Of a stretch of DNA of 64,000 nucleotides, positions 11,788 through 24,199 are shown one piece after another. Position 1 is the stretch's first letter. Each line of letters starts with the position of its first letter. The DNA is from Symbiodinium natans (taxonomy: Eukaryota > Sar > Dinophyceae > Suessiales > Symbiodiniaceae): positions 520,692 through 584,691 of the forward strand of contig CAJNDS010002301.1 in NCBI GenBank assembly GCA_905221605.1, written 5' to 3'. A program made the position numbers and the translations under genes. The notes under the pieces were generated by a model that was not told the origin of the DNA, made no database searches, and was given only the letters and a program-made list of their open reading frames with translations.

Positions 11788-12857
11788 ACTCAGCCATGAG
11801 GCGTCGTCGAAGCTACTTTGCCTGGACTCCAGTGCCACGTGGGAGGGTACACTCGGTCGCTGAAGAGATGCTCTAGCAGCGCCTCGCTCAGTTGCTCGGA
11901 GGCCCAACGCACGGCTTTTGAACCATGCAGGTTGGCATGTGGGGGCATTGTGGGCATCTGCAGCATCCTTGTGTCGCCCTCCTCTTCATCTTCAAGGCAT
12001 GGGGCAGAAAGCAGCTGAGCTCCGCGGAGCATGTGGCTTGTGAAGCTCAGCACCAGGCTCTTGCCGCGAGACTGGCTTGCAATGCAAGATGAGGTTCCAT
12101 GCGGCAGCAGTGAACGGAGAAAGCTCTGAGAAGGCGGATGAGGAGGGACGGATCACTGCAACAGTTCAGAAGAGATCATCGGACGAGCCGACCTAACGTG
12201 CGCAGTGCACACATTGGCAAGGGGCAAAGCCCAAAGCCTTCATGGCAAGAGAAGCTCTGGAATCTCTGGACAGGTTTGAGGACAAGGATCCCATGTCCCT
12301 TCTTCCGCGAACTCAACACAGGCTTGTAGCGGATACTCGCACAAGTGGAATGGGCGGGAGAATGCGCGGGCCATGCAGGGGTCGGCTCGGGCTTGATCTC
12401 GGCGGTCAGCGCATTGTCGCAAAGTCTCACGTTGGTTGCTGCAGAAAGAGACGATTGGCGTGCATTGGCGTGCCGGGTTCGTTTAGTCGGCTTCAGCCTG
12501 TCAGTTTTGGTGAGAGCCTTGGGCCCCTGCGAACCCAGGAGCCTGCCTCTGTCCAGAACGATCAGAACGATCAGAATCCAAAAGTAATTCCATTGCAAAC
12601 GCCTGTGGTTCGGGCTCGCAGCATCTGAGGGCGCAGCGAGCTTGCACCTAAGGAGTGCGGCTGCAGCCGGGGACTGCAAGTAGCTCCACACAAACTCAGC
12701 CCCGTACCGGACCCTCCAAGCTGCAACCCAAGTCATGTAGCACCAAAACGTTCCAGAACCTTGCAGAATGCAAAATGTTCAAGCACAATCAAGCACTATG
12801 TAAAAGACCATATGCAGTGCATTCATAGAGGCCAACAAAGAGGCTTCCTGTCCTGTC

Positions 12858-14872
12858 ATGGCCTGTCTTGGCAGCTTCTTTGGCCGGCCTTGGAGCTGCT
12901 TGGGATCTTTGGACATTCGCTTTACGTCGCACGAGGACGAGGCGAACTTCCTGATCCTTTTGGCAGAGGGGCGGCGGCTGCAAACATTTGTCGGCGGGAT
13001 CTCGGTTGTCAGCATCTGGCTTTTTTCTGAGCTGCGCCTCCTCGCGCAGAGAAGTAGAGACCGTGGAGACCATGAAGACATTGAGGTCTTGGACCTGCAT
13101 GCAGGCCTCGCCTTAGCTGGTGCCTTGGCTTGGCTTGTGGCTGCAGTCGCCACAGCGTGTATCCCGCTCTCGAGTTCCTCGAAGTTCTGTGAGACCAGGA
13201 TTCAGTATTATGAGTGGATTTGGGTGCCCCTGGCATCCTTCTGTTGTGCCCTCATGGCACAGCCACGCTCAGATGGGGGCCCTTCACAGCTTGGTCTCGT
13301 GTGTGTGGCCATGAGTGCGACTGCCATGCTCCCTCTCAGGAGTGCAGTTAGCTGGTTGGTCTATGCTGTAGCTGTCTTGTCCTTCATAGTAGGTCGGCTA
13401 GGTGCAGGGGGCGCGGAGGGCACCGGAGCTGCAGATGATGGCGTCGCCGATGGTGCCGATAGCGTCGCCTTGTTTATGGTGGCCACGTGTTTGTACCGTC
13501 TCGGTTGGTGCTGCGAGGCTCACGCCCGTGTGTTGACGGATGGCAGTGATAGAAACCTCACTCTGACAGAGCTGACCGATGATGAGGGAACGGGCCCGGA
13601 CAACAAGGACGACGAGTGCGTGGAAGCTCTGGACCACGGTGTCCTCCGCATCGCCAGTGACCTGACAATCTTCCCGTCCCTAGCTGAGCAAGGGAGTCCC
13701 TGACCTAGGACACTAAGATCTCACTTGGAGTCCGGGCCTGCTCTATGGACTCTATATGATAGTTCTATGCAGCTCCATGTAGCTGTACCCTGGACAGGTG
13801 CAGCGCGGCAGAGAACCGGTACTTCGGAATCGATCTCGCAGGCAAGTCCCTCCTGGACTACTTGGCCACGGAAGATCAGCACTCATTTTTGCTGCTCCTC
13901 CGCTCTGAGCTGTGGCACTTGAGAAGCATCATCGTCCGCATGCAGCTGGAGTCGCGGCACGAATCCTTGCGACTGCGCCTGCTTCAAACAGGTGTGGCCG
14001 AGCCGGCGTGGCTAGTCTTTTTCTCGGCCGTGGATGCCGCCCGCTCGCAAGCACCAGCCTTACCCGGCCTGCCGTCTGTTCCAGATGACAATGCTGCCGC
14101 ATCCGCTAGCCTCGATGTTCTTTTTGGAAAGGAGTTAGGGGGTGCTCCAGGTACTCCGAGTGCCAACAGTGTCGTCAGCAGTGTCCCGACGCTGAGACAC
14201 GCGAAGCGGACGCACTCCCAGAAGTCAATGCGGTCCATCCGGTCCGAGGAGCAATTAAGTCCCAGAGTTGGCCCTCCTTCCGAACACATCGGAAGTGTCG
14301 GAGCTGTCGGAAGCCCTTCCCTGGGGTCCCTGCGTGTTCCAATCTTTGCTTCCCAAGCAAGTATGGGTGATGCAAGCCACAGCATCTTCAGCATTTCGGC
14401 CTGTAGCTGGTCTTTTTCTACGGACGGCTACAAAACCGTGGTCTCCCGGTCGCTGAGCGATGGGCAAACCCAAACAGAACTCGTGTGGAACGACTTGGGA
14501 TGGCAGTGCCGGAACTGCCAGAAGCCGCCTCGACCGCCGTCAACGCCACCCGACTTGACGCATCCCGCACCGGTCACATTCGGCAAGACGAGACCAAAAC
14601 ACAAGGTGCTGTCTCACGAAGAAAGGCGGAATGATCAGATCCTCCGCATGCAAGGCTGCTGGGTCCTGTGCAATGGTCCCTCGAAGATGGTGGGATGGCT
14701 CCACGGCTTTGTTATCACAGGGGAACAGGTGCGCACAACGCAGGGAGCCACGCTGCTGCAGTACGACGACCAGTGCAACATTCTACTGGCGGGAGGCAGA
14801 CAGCTCTCTCGAATGCGTAGCAGAAGCAATTCCTGTGTTTTGTGTGTTGGTGGGGGTCCACGGGTCGAATGA
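12858..14872 (+). CDS. Multi-pass membrane protein with PAS-like region
   Basis: Two long coding blocks (12858-13703 and about 13815-14872) are separated by a probable intron of roughly 100 bp. The first block, from ATG 12858, holds about six hydrophobic segments (FVGGISVVSIWLFSEL, ALAGALAWLVAAVATA, WIWVPLASFCCALMA, SWLVYAVAVLSFIVGRL and others), then an acidic cytoplasmic-looking stretch. It ends DLTIFPSLAEQ. The second block begins FGIDLAGKSLLDYLATEDQ, which resembles the 'x-G-x-xLxD-x-xxxED' part of a PAS domain. It then has a long Ser-rich linker and a compact C-terminal domain (QGCWVLCNGPSKMVGWLHGF ... LLQYDDQCNILLAGGRQL). Dinoflagellates carry large families of membrane-PAS proteins; assignment to one is inference. 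The ligand or signal is unknown. Confidence 0.6.
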
Positions 14873-16540
14873 GGAGACAAAAAGCAACCTCGCGGCCCTG
14901 CGCGTGCGCCCGTGAAGCGTTCGCAAGCATTCACGAGGGTTGCACGCGGTTGCATCGGAAGCCTGCAATTTAGCATCGTTTTGGCGTCACGTAGTTGGCG
15001 AAATCCCGCGTTTTCGCAGCGTTTTTCTCAATCTTGGTGAGTGTTCTGAGGCTGGAACTGTTACTGTGCCTCGTGCGTGTAGCGCGACGGTTGTATGTGC
15101 AGACACCTGCGGGTTGGCATTGTTTCGTGATGTGTTTTGCTTGTCTGTAGTTGTCGCACGTGTCTCGCGGTGGCTCTAGGTTCGGAGAGTACGTAATGTA
15201 TCGTTCGCGCGTTCGAGCAACGCGAGATGTGAGAATTGCTGGCATCTCTAGCTGCAGCATGGAGGTCGAAAGGAAGAGAAGGCAAGGGGTGACGCGTTTG
15301 TTCTCGGAAAGTTGCGGCGCCGATGCGGGCGGACTTGCCGGACATCGAATTTGAGGCCGAGTTCCGAGAATCGTGTCGAGCGTCGGCGCGTTCTTCGTGA
15401 ATTACATGTCACGTGTCTGTGTTCGGGTTCGTGGCCTATATGATGCGGCTTCTTGACAGGTGTGCAACATGTGCAAAGCGCATCAAAGCGCCCCAAAATG
15501 CTGCAAACCCCATGGGCATCCATAAACGGCACCTTGGAACCCGGCACGGCGCAGGTTATCTGTCTGTTGACGAGAACGATAACCTTATCCGCAGCGGCAA
15601 GAGTGGTGGCCAGTATGTGTATATACGGGTGAATGAAGGCGCGGCCGATTCTCCTTGTGAACATGATGCCACATTGCAAAGCCTCCGTAGGGTTTCCATC
15701 TAAGCCCCAAGGTCCCTATAAGGCTTAAACTGTTATAAACTTTTGAGGTCTGACAGTTGCAAGCTTCAGGAGATCTGAACCGTTGCATGCAGCCGAAGAG
15801 GAGCAGCTCCTTGGTATCCCTGGTGTCGGCAGTTCCCACTCCCGAGTCTTCTGCCTATCATCAGCTTGGGATCTGAGAGAGGTCTTGGCCGTGCGGATTC
15901 TGGGATTCCACAGCCAGAGTTGGCGCAGATGGTTCAGCTTCGTTGTCTTTGAATGTCTTCGATAAACGAAATAGAGTTTGCCTTCCGAGTCTTTTCAAGT
16001 CGGCAATATACTGCAAAGCAGCAATTGCCGCATTGTTACGCTACTTTTCTCGATCCATCACAGCACAGTGCTGGTGCCGAAGACACCAGCCTGGTCTTTT
16101 CCTGATGGTTCACTCAGAAGCCAACATGTACGACGTCGTGCACTCGATTGAGGTGATCTGTTGGACTAAGGCAGGCTGCTGCCATTTTCTTGGAAGCTGT
16201 CGTAAAAGGTGGCAGGGATCCGTTTTGTTGCACTTCCTCTCATGAGTAAGCATGATGCGATTTTGTGCATAGTTTGGGTTGAAAGTGGTTTTGAAAGCCG
16301 GCAATGCAATGACGACTTCGTCACATCGAATGAGGCATCATGAGGCTCCGCAGGCGTCGTTGCATTAAAAAATGTCTCTCTGAAGTCGTGCCCAGGCTTT
16401 AACTGGCAAGGCAAAGATGTGGAGTGCTGGACTTCGCCGGAGGCCAATCAGTTGCCAGGGGTTGAAGGGCGACTGGATACAATTCCGCCGTGGGTTGTGT
16501 TTGCATTGAACGGGTAGCTTCAGCAGCCATGCAACACCTT
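14873..16540. other. No confident gene
   Basis: The only coherent stretch is on the + strand at 15413-15703. It is 96 codons and includes YLSVDENDNLIRSGKSGGQY, ending at a stop. It may be an exon; no family was recognised and the start is uncertain. Confidence 0.3.
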
Positions 16541-16555
16541 CAACGAGGTGGTGAT

Positions 16556-16632
16556 CTGCTACTGCTACTATCACTTCTGCTACTTCTGCTACTTCTGCTA
16601 CTGCTACTGCTGCTGCTGCTACTACTACTACA

Positions 16633-16675
<43 letters not shown>

Positions 16676-16775
16676 CTACTCCTACTACTACTACTACTAC
16701 TACGACTACTACTACTACTACTACTACTACGACGACTACTACTACTGCTACTACACTACTACACTACTACACCTC

Positions 16776-16811
<36 letters not shown>
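16556..16811. repeat. (CTA/CTG/CTT)n trinucleotide microsatellite
   Basis: About 255 bp of interrupted trinucleotide repeat, dominated by CTA with CTG, CTT, CTC and CGA variants. It gives poly-Leu, poly-Tyr or poly-Thr in the three frames and is non-coding in appearance. Confidence 0.95.
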
Positions 16812-18000
16812 GATCGGCACGCACTGGTGAAAGAAGCAGAGGAGGAAGGCCGTGCATGTGACCAAAGGCATGCGATGGCAAAGAGTGCGACACCAGCAAG
16901 ATTTTGTGTACTTTCACTGAGCATAGCCATGGTCAGGGCACACAGTGCATATCAAAAGAAGGGCTCGCGTTGCCGTGTGTTGTTTGCAAGGAAACCCTCT
17001 GCCTCGAAACCTCAACCACAAAGCATCAACACCAAAACCTCAAGTGCAATTGTGAGAGCCTGATGGCAGGTTCAGGCCTTTCTATCTGCGGTGCTCCCAG
17101 GCCACCTGGCGCGTTCGGTGTCGTCCGCTCATGTGCATTTCCTTGGTGACGAGTAGACGCTGCGTGAGTCTGAATGGGGGAGGATTCGAATTCAGCTTCA
17201 GAGGCTTCAGGTCAAGGTGTTTTGCAGTGGAGTTTTCCACAATCGGGATTCGAATGAACGTGTTCACTTGCGTTTCCCTGGCAATCGCCACGGATCAGCA
17301 GCTAACACAATGGATTACGGCCCGCTGGAGAACAAGGAGCAAGGCTAGTAGGGCGACAGCAAGTTGGTGCGCAGCACTTGCCAAAGGCTTTGCTCCATTT
17401 GTATGGTTTTGAGGTTCACCTTCTGTTTCAATCCCCAAGCACCGACGTATATTGTGAGCAGCATGCCGAGTGCAAGGATAGTCGGTGGATGGAATGCACA
17501 TGTGAGATTCTCACTGTCTTTGCCATTTCTCCACATTTGTGGGCATACACGCCCTGTTGACAATGTTCCACATCAGACCTCTTTCTGCATGTTCCGCTGC
17601 GACTGTCTCGGCCGGCGTGTCAAGCCGCCCTTCGCATCTTGTGTACTTCGGCCTGTGCCGAGGTCTGCCTCAAGCATCTCGAAGCTACTTTTTTCCTTCT
17701 CGTATCGCAATTAGTGTATATCACGCTTGAGTGCTGCATACTGTTCCGCCTTCTCGATGCACTTTGTTGTTCAAGGCATACACCCACATCCCCCAGAGTT
17801 GTGTGCAGAGTTTGGGACCCTAACGTTGGGCGTTTTGACAAAATCTTCGCATGCATGCGAGGCTGCCTTAAAACAGGGGTGTCTGCCGGAGGGCCTGAGC
17901 AACGTCCGAGGAAGTTACGTGTGCTTTCCTCTTGCCCTTGATTGCAACTGCAATCTTTCTTGGAATATCTTGTAAAGGAACAGGGATCATATCTTGCGAG
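16812..18000. other. No confident gene
   Basis: Short frames only. One stretch at about 17260-17400 on the + strand reads plausibly (AIATDQQLTQWITARW) but has no partner exons I can link. Confidence 0.3.
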
Positions 18001-18505
18001 GCCATGCAGCTGCAGCAGCATTTGGCCATTGTAGTGGCAAGGCCGGTTCTGTCATTGGTACGCCTGTTGAAGGTTGTTTCAAACGCCGGAAGTTGGACGA
18101 TGCTCCCGTGTGTTCTCGTTTATTTAGTTCGATGTCAGTGTTCCAACTAGGACGGAGCAGATGTGACGGAGGGCATGGTTAGTGAAAAGAGGTATCCCGG
18201 GCGTACGGAAACTATCTCCATCTCTGGGTGCAGCTTCTGTGCACAGTTGGCAGGTCCTTGCCACGCTCTCAAAGGAAGATCTGCGTCGTCAGGCGGAGCC
18301 TTGCACACAACGGTTACCATGTGGCGGAATGGCACGAGCTGGTTTTGTCGAGGCGAAAGACGAGGAAGTTGCTAACGTGATCTTCGCAGAGCTTGCGCGG
18401 CTCAAGAAGGCACATGCAAACATTCCCCCAACCTCTCAGGGGACCAAGGTGAGGAATCTGAGAAGATCAGTTCAATGCCGTGCCAAGCCGCAGAAGCATG
18501 CTTAG
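18001..18505 (+). CDS. Partial multi-exon gene, unknown
   Basis: A coding-like block at about 18250-18449 reads STLSKEDLRRQ-type sequence and then VANVIFAELARLKKAHANIP. It ends at a good donor, ACCAAG|GTGAGG, near 18450, so the stop at 18505 is probably intronic. A possible upstream exon at about 18001-18130 ends CFKRRKLDDAPVCSRLF. No family was recognised. Downstream exons were not found before the (ATC)n tract at 18720. Confidence 0.3.
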
Positions 18506-18719
18506 AATTTTCAAATGCAGGGCGCCCATCTGAGCCTGTGCCTTTTGCAAGCTAGTCGTTAATGATGAAGCCTGATTGCCATGAAAAGCTAGCGCAAGCC
18601 AGCCTTGAGTTGTGTCTTACTTAGGGGGTAGTAGCTAAGCATCATTCGCCGCCAGCATCAGCACAATTGTCTCTTGACCTTGCAACTTTGCCATCACCAG
18701 CATGTTCAGGCCAGAGGAA

Positions 18720-18720
18720 G

Positions 18721-18794
<74 letters not shown>

Positions 18795-18795
18795 C
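18720..18795. repeat. (ATC)n microsatellite
   Basis: About 25 uninterrupted ATC units. Confidence 0.97.
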
Positions 18796-21680
18796 CAGAC
18801 GTAATCCCTGCATCATGATGTCGCACATGTACCTCGTCTATCATCCACCACCGCCGTCTCAGACGCGTTAGAGCTGATGGTTTTGGGCCCAGGGCCCAAT
18901 ACTGACCGGACCTTTTAGTTAAGCCGAACCTTGACAATGACTAGGTTTGGCCAAAGCGTGGTGCGGGTGTGGTGAGAGTAGAAGCTGACAGGTTTCGAAG
19001 CATCATCGTCAGCACCAGTCATCAGAAGCAAAGCATCCGCACATCTCATGTTCATCAGCATCGTTGCCATCAACGCCGTCATCGTTTGGGCTGGGGGTGG
19101 GCTGGGTGGGCTGGCTGGGGCGGGGTAAGAGGGGTCCTGCTGTGTCAATATGGGTTTACCGTGATGTTAAAGGAGTCTGAGCTTGAAGACAATTGCGCAC
19201 TGTTGTTGTGTTTTGCTGGCCTCGGTTTGCCCCTGGAGTGGCTGAAGCTCCTGCGAGGTGCAGGACCATGTCAACCAGATCAATGCATCTGGGGCACAGC
19301 CCGGCTCCTAACTTGACGCGCTTGAACCAACAGCTGAACATCAGCTTATCATCAGCTGAACATCTTATTTCCTCAAGTTTGCGTCTTCCCCTTTTCAATC
19401 TTGTGGGAGAGTTCGCATCCAAAGCCGAGTCTTGCAAAGGCAGTTTCAGCTTCACGTGCGAACGCCCGCGGACGTGGTCCTGCAGCTCGAGGCTGGGGGC
19501 GTGCGATGCGAAGGATACATAGTCAAGGCAGTATCCTGTACTGTGCTTTTCTTGGTCTAGTGATCTCTTTCTAGAATCAGCGTTTAGCAAAGATGTGGAG
19601 TTTGTGCAGGTACGTCCGACCGACACGATCGGCCACGTCAAGGCGAGAACCTCAACACACTAGGCTTCCAACCAGCGAAGAGTTGGGGGTTGCAAACAAA
19701 ATTCAAAGTTAGGGTCCTTTTCACCTTTTCACAAGGGCCTTTGTTCCCGACTCAGACACCCCCCCCCCCCAATGTCCGCAGGCTCGGCTCGCGGCGCTCG
19801 AGGGCACGCCCGCGCGATGCCTGGAAAACCCAAGGCTCAGGGCTGCAGTTCACTGCCTTGCGGATTTCTCCCTGACAACTCTTGTAGCTATTGACTACCG
19901 CATGGAAGGCACCAGGGAGAGCAGATGCCTCCCCACCATGCAAAATGTGAGGCGAAGTCATGTATTGTAAAGCAGATTTTGATGGCATGCCCGTCATGAC
20001 TGTCGTTACAAGTAATACAAGACCCGATGCAGCAAGACAAGAGAAACCAAGCTTCTTCACGACGACCCAGGCCCAAATTCTTGGCAAAAACACATCGAAG
20101 CCATTGAACTCTTTTGGGAAACCCCCAAGATAGGAAGTCCAAGGTGGAGCGCCAGAGGCTTGCGCTCCTGGGTAGCCCGCTGCAAGACAGCCGAAGCCTG
20201 GCAGCCGGGCTCCTAGAGATGGGGGCCCTCAGTGCCGGGCCTCATGCCGGGCCTCACGCTGTGTCCTGCTGTGCCTTCCTTGTTGGTTTTTGTGACGTTT
20301 GCGACGAATGGGGTAACTGAGTCTTGCGGCATCGGCGAATCGTGGCGGCCTTTGCTTGAGAAGGTACCTGTGGAATCGCATTCCAGTTGTTTTCTGCTCT
20401 GTTTATACCCCTTCTGCGTTTGTGTTCTCTGTGAAATGATTTGATTGCAGCGTGCGAAGCCCGACAGACTTCCCAAGCGGCCCCGAGGACAGTGCTGCTG
20501 CTGGTACCTCGATTAAACCAGCCACGAGCCCGGTTATTGAACTGGCCGCAGTGTTGTGTACAGGTCCGTATCCAAGCGTTCTGCATGTTCACCATCTCTC
20601 ATCAAAAACATCGGGTCATCAAGGTCGGGACACCGCAGCTTTGCCCCAGCGGCAGCAGCTGGCTGCGGCCCCGCTCTGTAGACATGAAGTCGCCGAATTG
20701 TTCGAACTTTTTGAACTGTTCGAACTGTGATGCTGAGAGCCCCTTCCGCGCAGGCTTCCGCACAGGCTTCTGTACAGGCTTCCAGGCTTCCACAGGTTTC
20801 CCACCAACAGCTGCAACATGTTGAAATGGCTACGGAATTTTGCAAGCTGTTGATAGTGGAATCGACCGATGGCCGCGACGGAATGCGACAACGTGCACCA
20901 GTCCCAGCCACATGAATTCATGGCCCTCTTCCTACACATTCTAAACATTCAAAACATTCTGAACATTCTAAGCCCTTGTCAAAGCTTCTTGACCAAGTCC
21001 CGACGACACCAAAGCCACTAGCGTCGGGCACACCGCGGCCCCGTGTGCCTCTCGTGCCGGCCCGAGCTGAGACGTGCTTGCATCAAAGTCATGTGGTTCA
21101 AAAAAGGCCCCCCCCCCCCCCCCCTGGGGCGCCGGCGCCGCTCGAGCCTCGTAGAGGTGAGGTGGAGAAAGGTGCCCTTTGAGCCGCCCTTTGCCTCGAC
21201 ATGCGTTCTCAATTTCAGGACAGTGCCATACAGCGCCATATTTCCCCGGCTTGCCTTTTTTCAGTGATGGATCGCTGAGGTGTGCACGGACATCGCACGG
21301 CCGTTTCCGATGAGCTTAGAGTTTGTCAGTATCGCGGAGCGGCTCGGCAGAAGAGCAGAAGGTATTCGGAGAGTTTTTCAGTCGGATAATGATCTCGCAG
21401 CGCGAACTTCTTCGGAGCTTCTTCTTGCGCAGGTATCAGGCCTTCATGTTGGCCATTCAGCGGCAGGCAGCTTGTGGAAGCTTGTGGCAGCTTCCAGCTC
21501 CTCGGAGCCGTTGTGTTCATCTCGTTGCAGGTGGGTCGAAAGTCGCTCACGTCCACCCTTGCAGCAGTTGTCCAGGCTGGGCTCTGGGACTCTGGGGTCT
21601 TGCGAAAGGGGCCCCCTTCTTGGACTAGTTGAACATGGCACAACGTGGCAAGAATGACATCCGATGCGGGCCATGGCAAG
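18796..21680. other. Gene-poor stretch
   Basis: No gene could be supported. There is a coding-like fragment on the + strand at about 21380-21480 (SRIMISQRELLRSFFLRRYQ) without linked exons. A C-run is at 19759-19770 and another at 21111-21124. Near 20740-20800 there is an imperfect acaggcttc repeat. Confidence 0.35.
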
Positions 21681-21689
21681 GGCATCTCT

Positions 21690-22200
21690 GTTACCTCCGC
21701 CCTAGTGCACGTTTGGGCTCAGACACGGTCAGATTTTCAGCTCGCGGAGGTGGCAACTTGCGTGAATTGGCAACTGTAGCTTCCACACCCTTTCGTTGCC
21801 AAGACACCGACGAGCGGAACTTCGTCGGATGGTACAAGTCCCTCTCTGGTTCCTTTAGCTTTGCAAATTTTAACAAAGCACCGCCAGTGGTGCATTCCCG
21901 GCAGGTGCTCATCTGCGTCGCGGACATGTAGAGTGTAACAGCAGTGGATTGAGGGCGAAAAACCACTGGCGCCTGCGTGCGCTGTGTGCGTGTCGCGTGC
22001 GCGTGCTCTGCGCCTGCTGCGTGTTTTGCACGCGTGCTCGTCGCAGACGCGACTGGTCCGCCCGTGCATCCGCAGGCCGACGACGCCTCACCCTTCTTGG
22101 AGATCCTGTCCAACGACAAAATGCGCCCTCCGGCAGGGCCCTTGGCACTTTTCCATGAGCATCTTGAACTTGTCGGCCCATAGACCCAAGGTCCAGACCC
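21690..22200 (+). repeat. Diverged fragment of the PUF tandem unit
   Basis: Segments that recur in the 27-43 kb array reappear here with mismatches. They include cacgtttgggctcagacac (near 21709), aagacaccgacgagcggaac and tcggatggtacaagtcc (about 21800-21840), acaaagcaccgccag (about 21873) and ggagatcctgtccaacgac (about 22100). The segment order is not exactly that of the array. No PUF exon is present. The block near 22080-22130 encodes ASPFLEILSND, as in the array. Confidence 0.7.
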
Positions 22201-22299
22201 GGGTGATGTTCGACGAGGACTCAGAGGTGCTCCGACTCTTGTCCGTACGCACACGCGCCCACGGGCCCACAGGGCGAAGTCAGATTAGAAAAAAAAAAA

Positions 22300-23010
22300 A
22301 GTAAGACACGTGGGTGAATGTTGAATACTCATGCCCCCTTCAACATGTTTTACTTGTCTTGTCGTAGGAGGGAACAGCCTAAGACAAGACACTTAGACTA
22401 AGAAAAGATGCCTTCAGAACAAGTACTTCTGCGGCTGTAATATTCATGCCCCCACCGCCGACAAAAACACTGTACATCTGTCCTGTCGTTGAAAGGTGCA
22501 CATGGTTTAAGATGAGACACCTAAGCTACGTATATCAACACTTGCGATGAAACATTTACTTCTTCGCGAAGTGGAACAAGTTTTCTGTTTCCCATGGGGT
22601 GCAGAAGCAGATTAAGAAAGGATGCTCTTCAGGATAAGACACGTCTGTGGATGCAATGCTCGTGCCCTCCCTCAAAATGTTACATGTGTTAGTCTTGTCC
22701 TTGGGGGGGACACAGAACTTAAGACAAGACACTTAAGCTAAGAAACGATGCACTTCAGAAAAATACACGAGTGCGGATGTAATACTCTTCCTCCTCGCCA
22801 AAAAGGAAAGGCTGCTTCGGTCTTCTCACAGAACGGGGTACACGGTTTGAGCCGATGAGTGCAGACAGATTATGAAGATATTGTATGTATATCTACACTT
22901 TGCATTGAAGAGAATCCTTGGGAAGGTCCGAGCAGATTAGCATGATAGCATGACACACTCTGTGTATCAAAACGAAAACCTGCGGATGCAATACAAGTGC
23001 CCAAGAGGGA
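22300..23010. repeat. Degenerate tandem repeats with TGTCTTGTC/GACAAGACA hairpins
   Basis: At least four diverged copies of a roughly 120-200 bp unit begin near 22310, 22436, 22652 and 22776. Each has a 'tgnaatactcatgccc'-like head, a cttgtc arm, and a segment like aagacaagacacttaagcta followed by gatgc..ttcagaa. In copies 1 and 3 the arms are perfect inverted repeats (tgtcttgtc ... gacaagaca). The stretch is AT-richer than its surroundings. No coding potential was seen. Confidence 0.7.
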
Positions 23011-23756
23011 AGAGTCTCTTCTGTTAAAACTATAAAAGAGACATACTCTGGTTCCCTGCCAGCCCCCAAACTTTGTTTTCGCAAACTGACATGATTCACT
23101 GTTTGTTTTCATCGAGACTTTGCCCGAGTTTCAAGTTCGCTTGGTTCCATGGATTGGAACGGCTCGATCAAACCTGTCTGTTGCAGGGGGGGGACTCCCT
23201 ACAACATCTTCTACAAATAGATCACTCGACCCATCGCATATAACCCCGTGTGCCGGATCAACTTTCTTGTCTTCTAACCTGTTGCGAAAGTCATCACGAT
23301 GAATGACAACCTGTCTGTCTTAGACGGCCCCCACGGGCCCGCCACGGGCCCACGGGCTCACGGGCCCGTAACTCAAATGAACCTAGGCCGCTAGGGGGAG
23401 CAAACAGGTCTCAAAGTAAGCCCCAGTCATACCCAGTCCAAGAGAGTGTTGAAAGTATGCACGCATGCTACACCAAAGTCGGAGATCTTCACGAGACTTT
23501 GCAAGATCCTCACGAGAGTTTGGGCCCGGGGAAGATCCGGGAAAAGTGGTGCTGAGCTAAAGGTGCTGCTGATTGACACTGTGGGTGATATTCTGATGGA
23601 CAACGCCGGCGCCTCGGTGTTTGCCGCTTGAAAAATTGTTTAAGGATCTTCTATACTCCATACTGGTCGCACCTTCCGACGGGATGTTCGCGCGCAGTCA
23701 TGCTTCAGGGTCATTCGGACTCGGCAGGCGCAATGTTTCCAGGATTTGGCTGCTGA

Positions 23757-23860
23757 ATGATGGGGAGGGGGAGGGGAGGGGAGGGGAAGGGGGGGGAGTG
23801 GGGGGAGGGGGGGGGGACGGGGGGGGGGGGGGGGGACAGGGGGCGGGACGGCGGGGGAGT
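23757..23860. repeat. G-rich tract
   Basis: About 100 bp of nearly pure G with scattered A and C, on the + strand. It has strong G-quadruplex potential. Confidence 0.9.
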
Positions 23861-23960
23861 TGGTCACGTCCGCTCCCAGCACACATGCTTAACACGTTTC
23901 TCTGCTGACGTTTCTCTTCTGGCTTCGATAGCTTGGGTACACTTCGTCTGCCATGGTGAC

Positions 23961-24170
23961 GCTTCGCATGTAGAACCTCACATCTTGCTAGCCTCACGTC
24001 TTCCTAGTTTGAGTGTTTAAGGTTTTGAGTTGAGTCTGGAAGGTTCAGGATTGAGGGTTTCGAGTGTAGGTGAGACCTCTGTGTGCAGAACCTGACATGA
24101 TCCTGGTTTGCGTGTCTTGGGTGTGGCGTTGAGTCTTGAGGGCTTAGGATTGAGGGTTTAGGATCACAAC
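23961..24170. repeat. Two-copy tandem repeat with telomere-like ends
   Basis: Two diverged copies of about 100 bp, at about 23968-24062 and 24080-24165. Each contains gcatgtagaacct / tgtgcagaacct, then ..agttt/ggttt-g-gtgt.., gttgagtct and aggattgagggttt. Confidence 0.65.
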
Positions 24171-24199
24171 AGAAAACAGATAATGTACTCATGCGTTTG

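Noticed and set aside
16490-17063. Poly-Leu / poly-Tyr proteins
   Set aside because: They are translations of the CTA/CTG microsatellite; all frames are open through it.
23640-23997. Pro-rich minus-strand frames
   Set aside because: They are translations of the poly-G tract complement.
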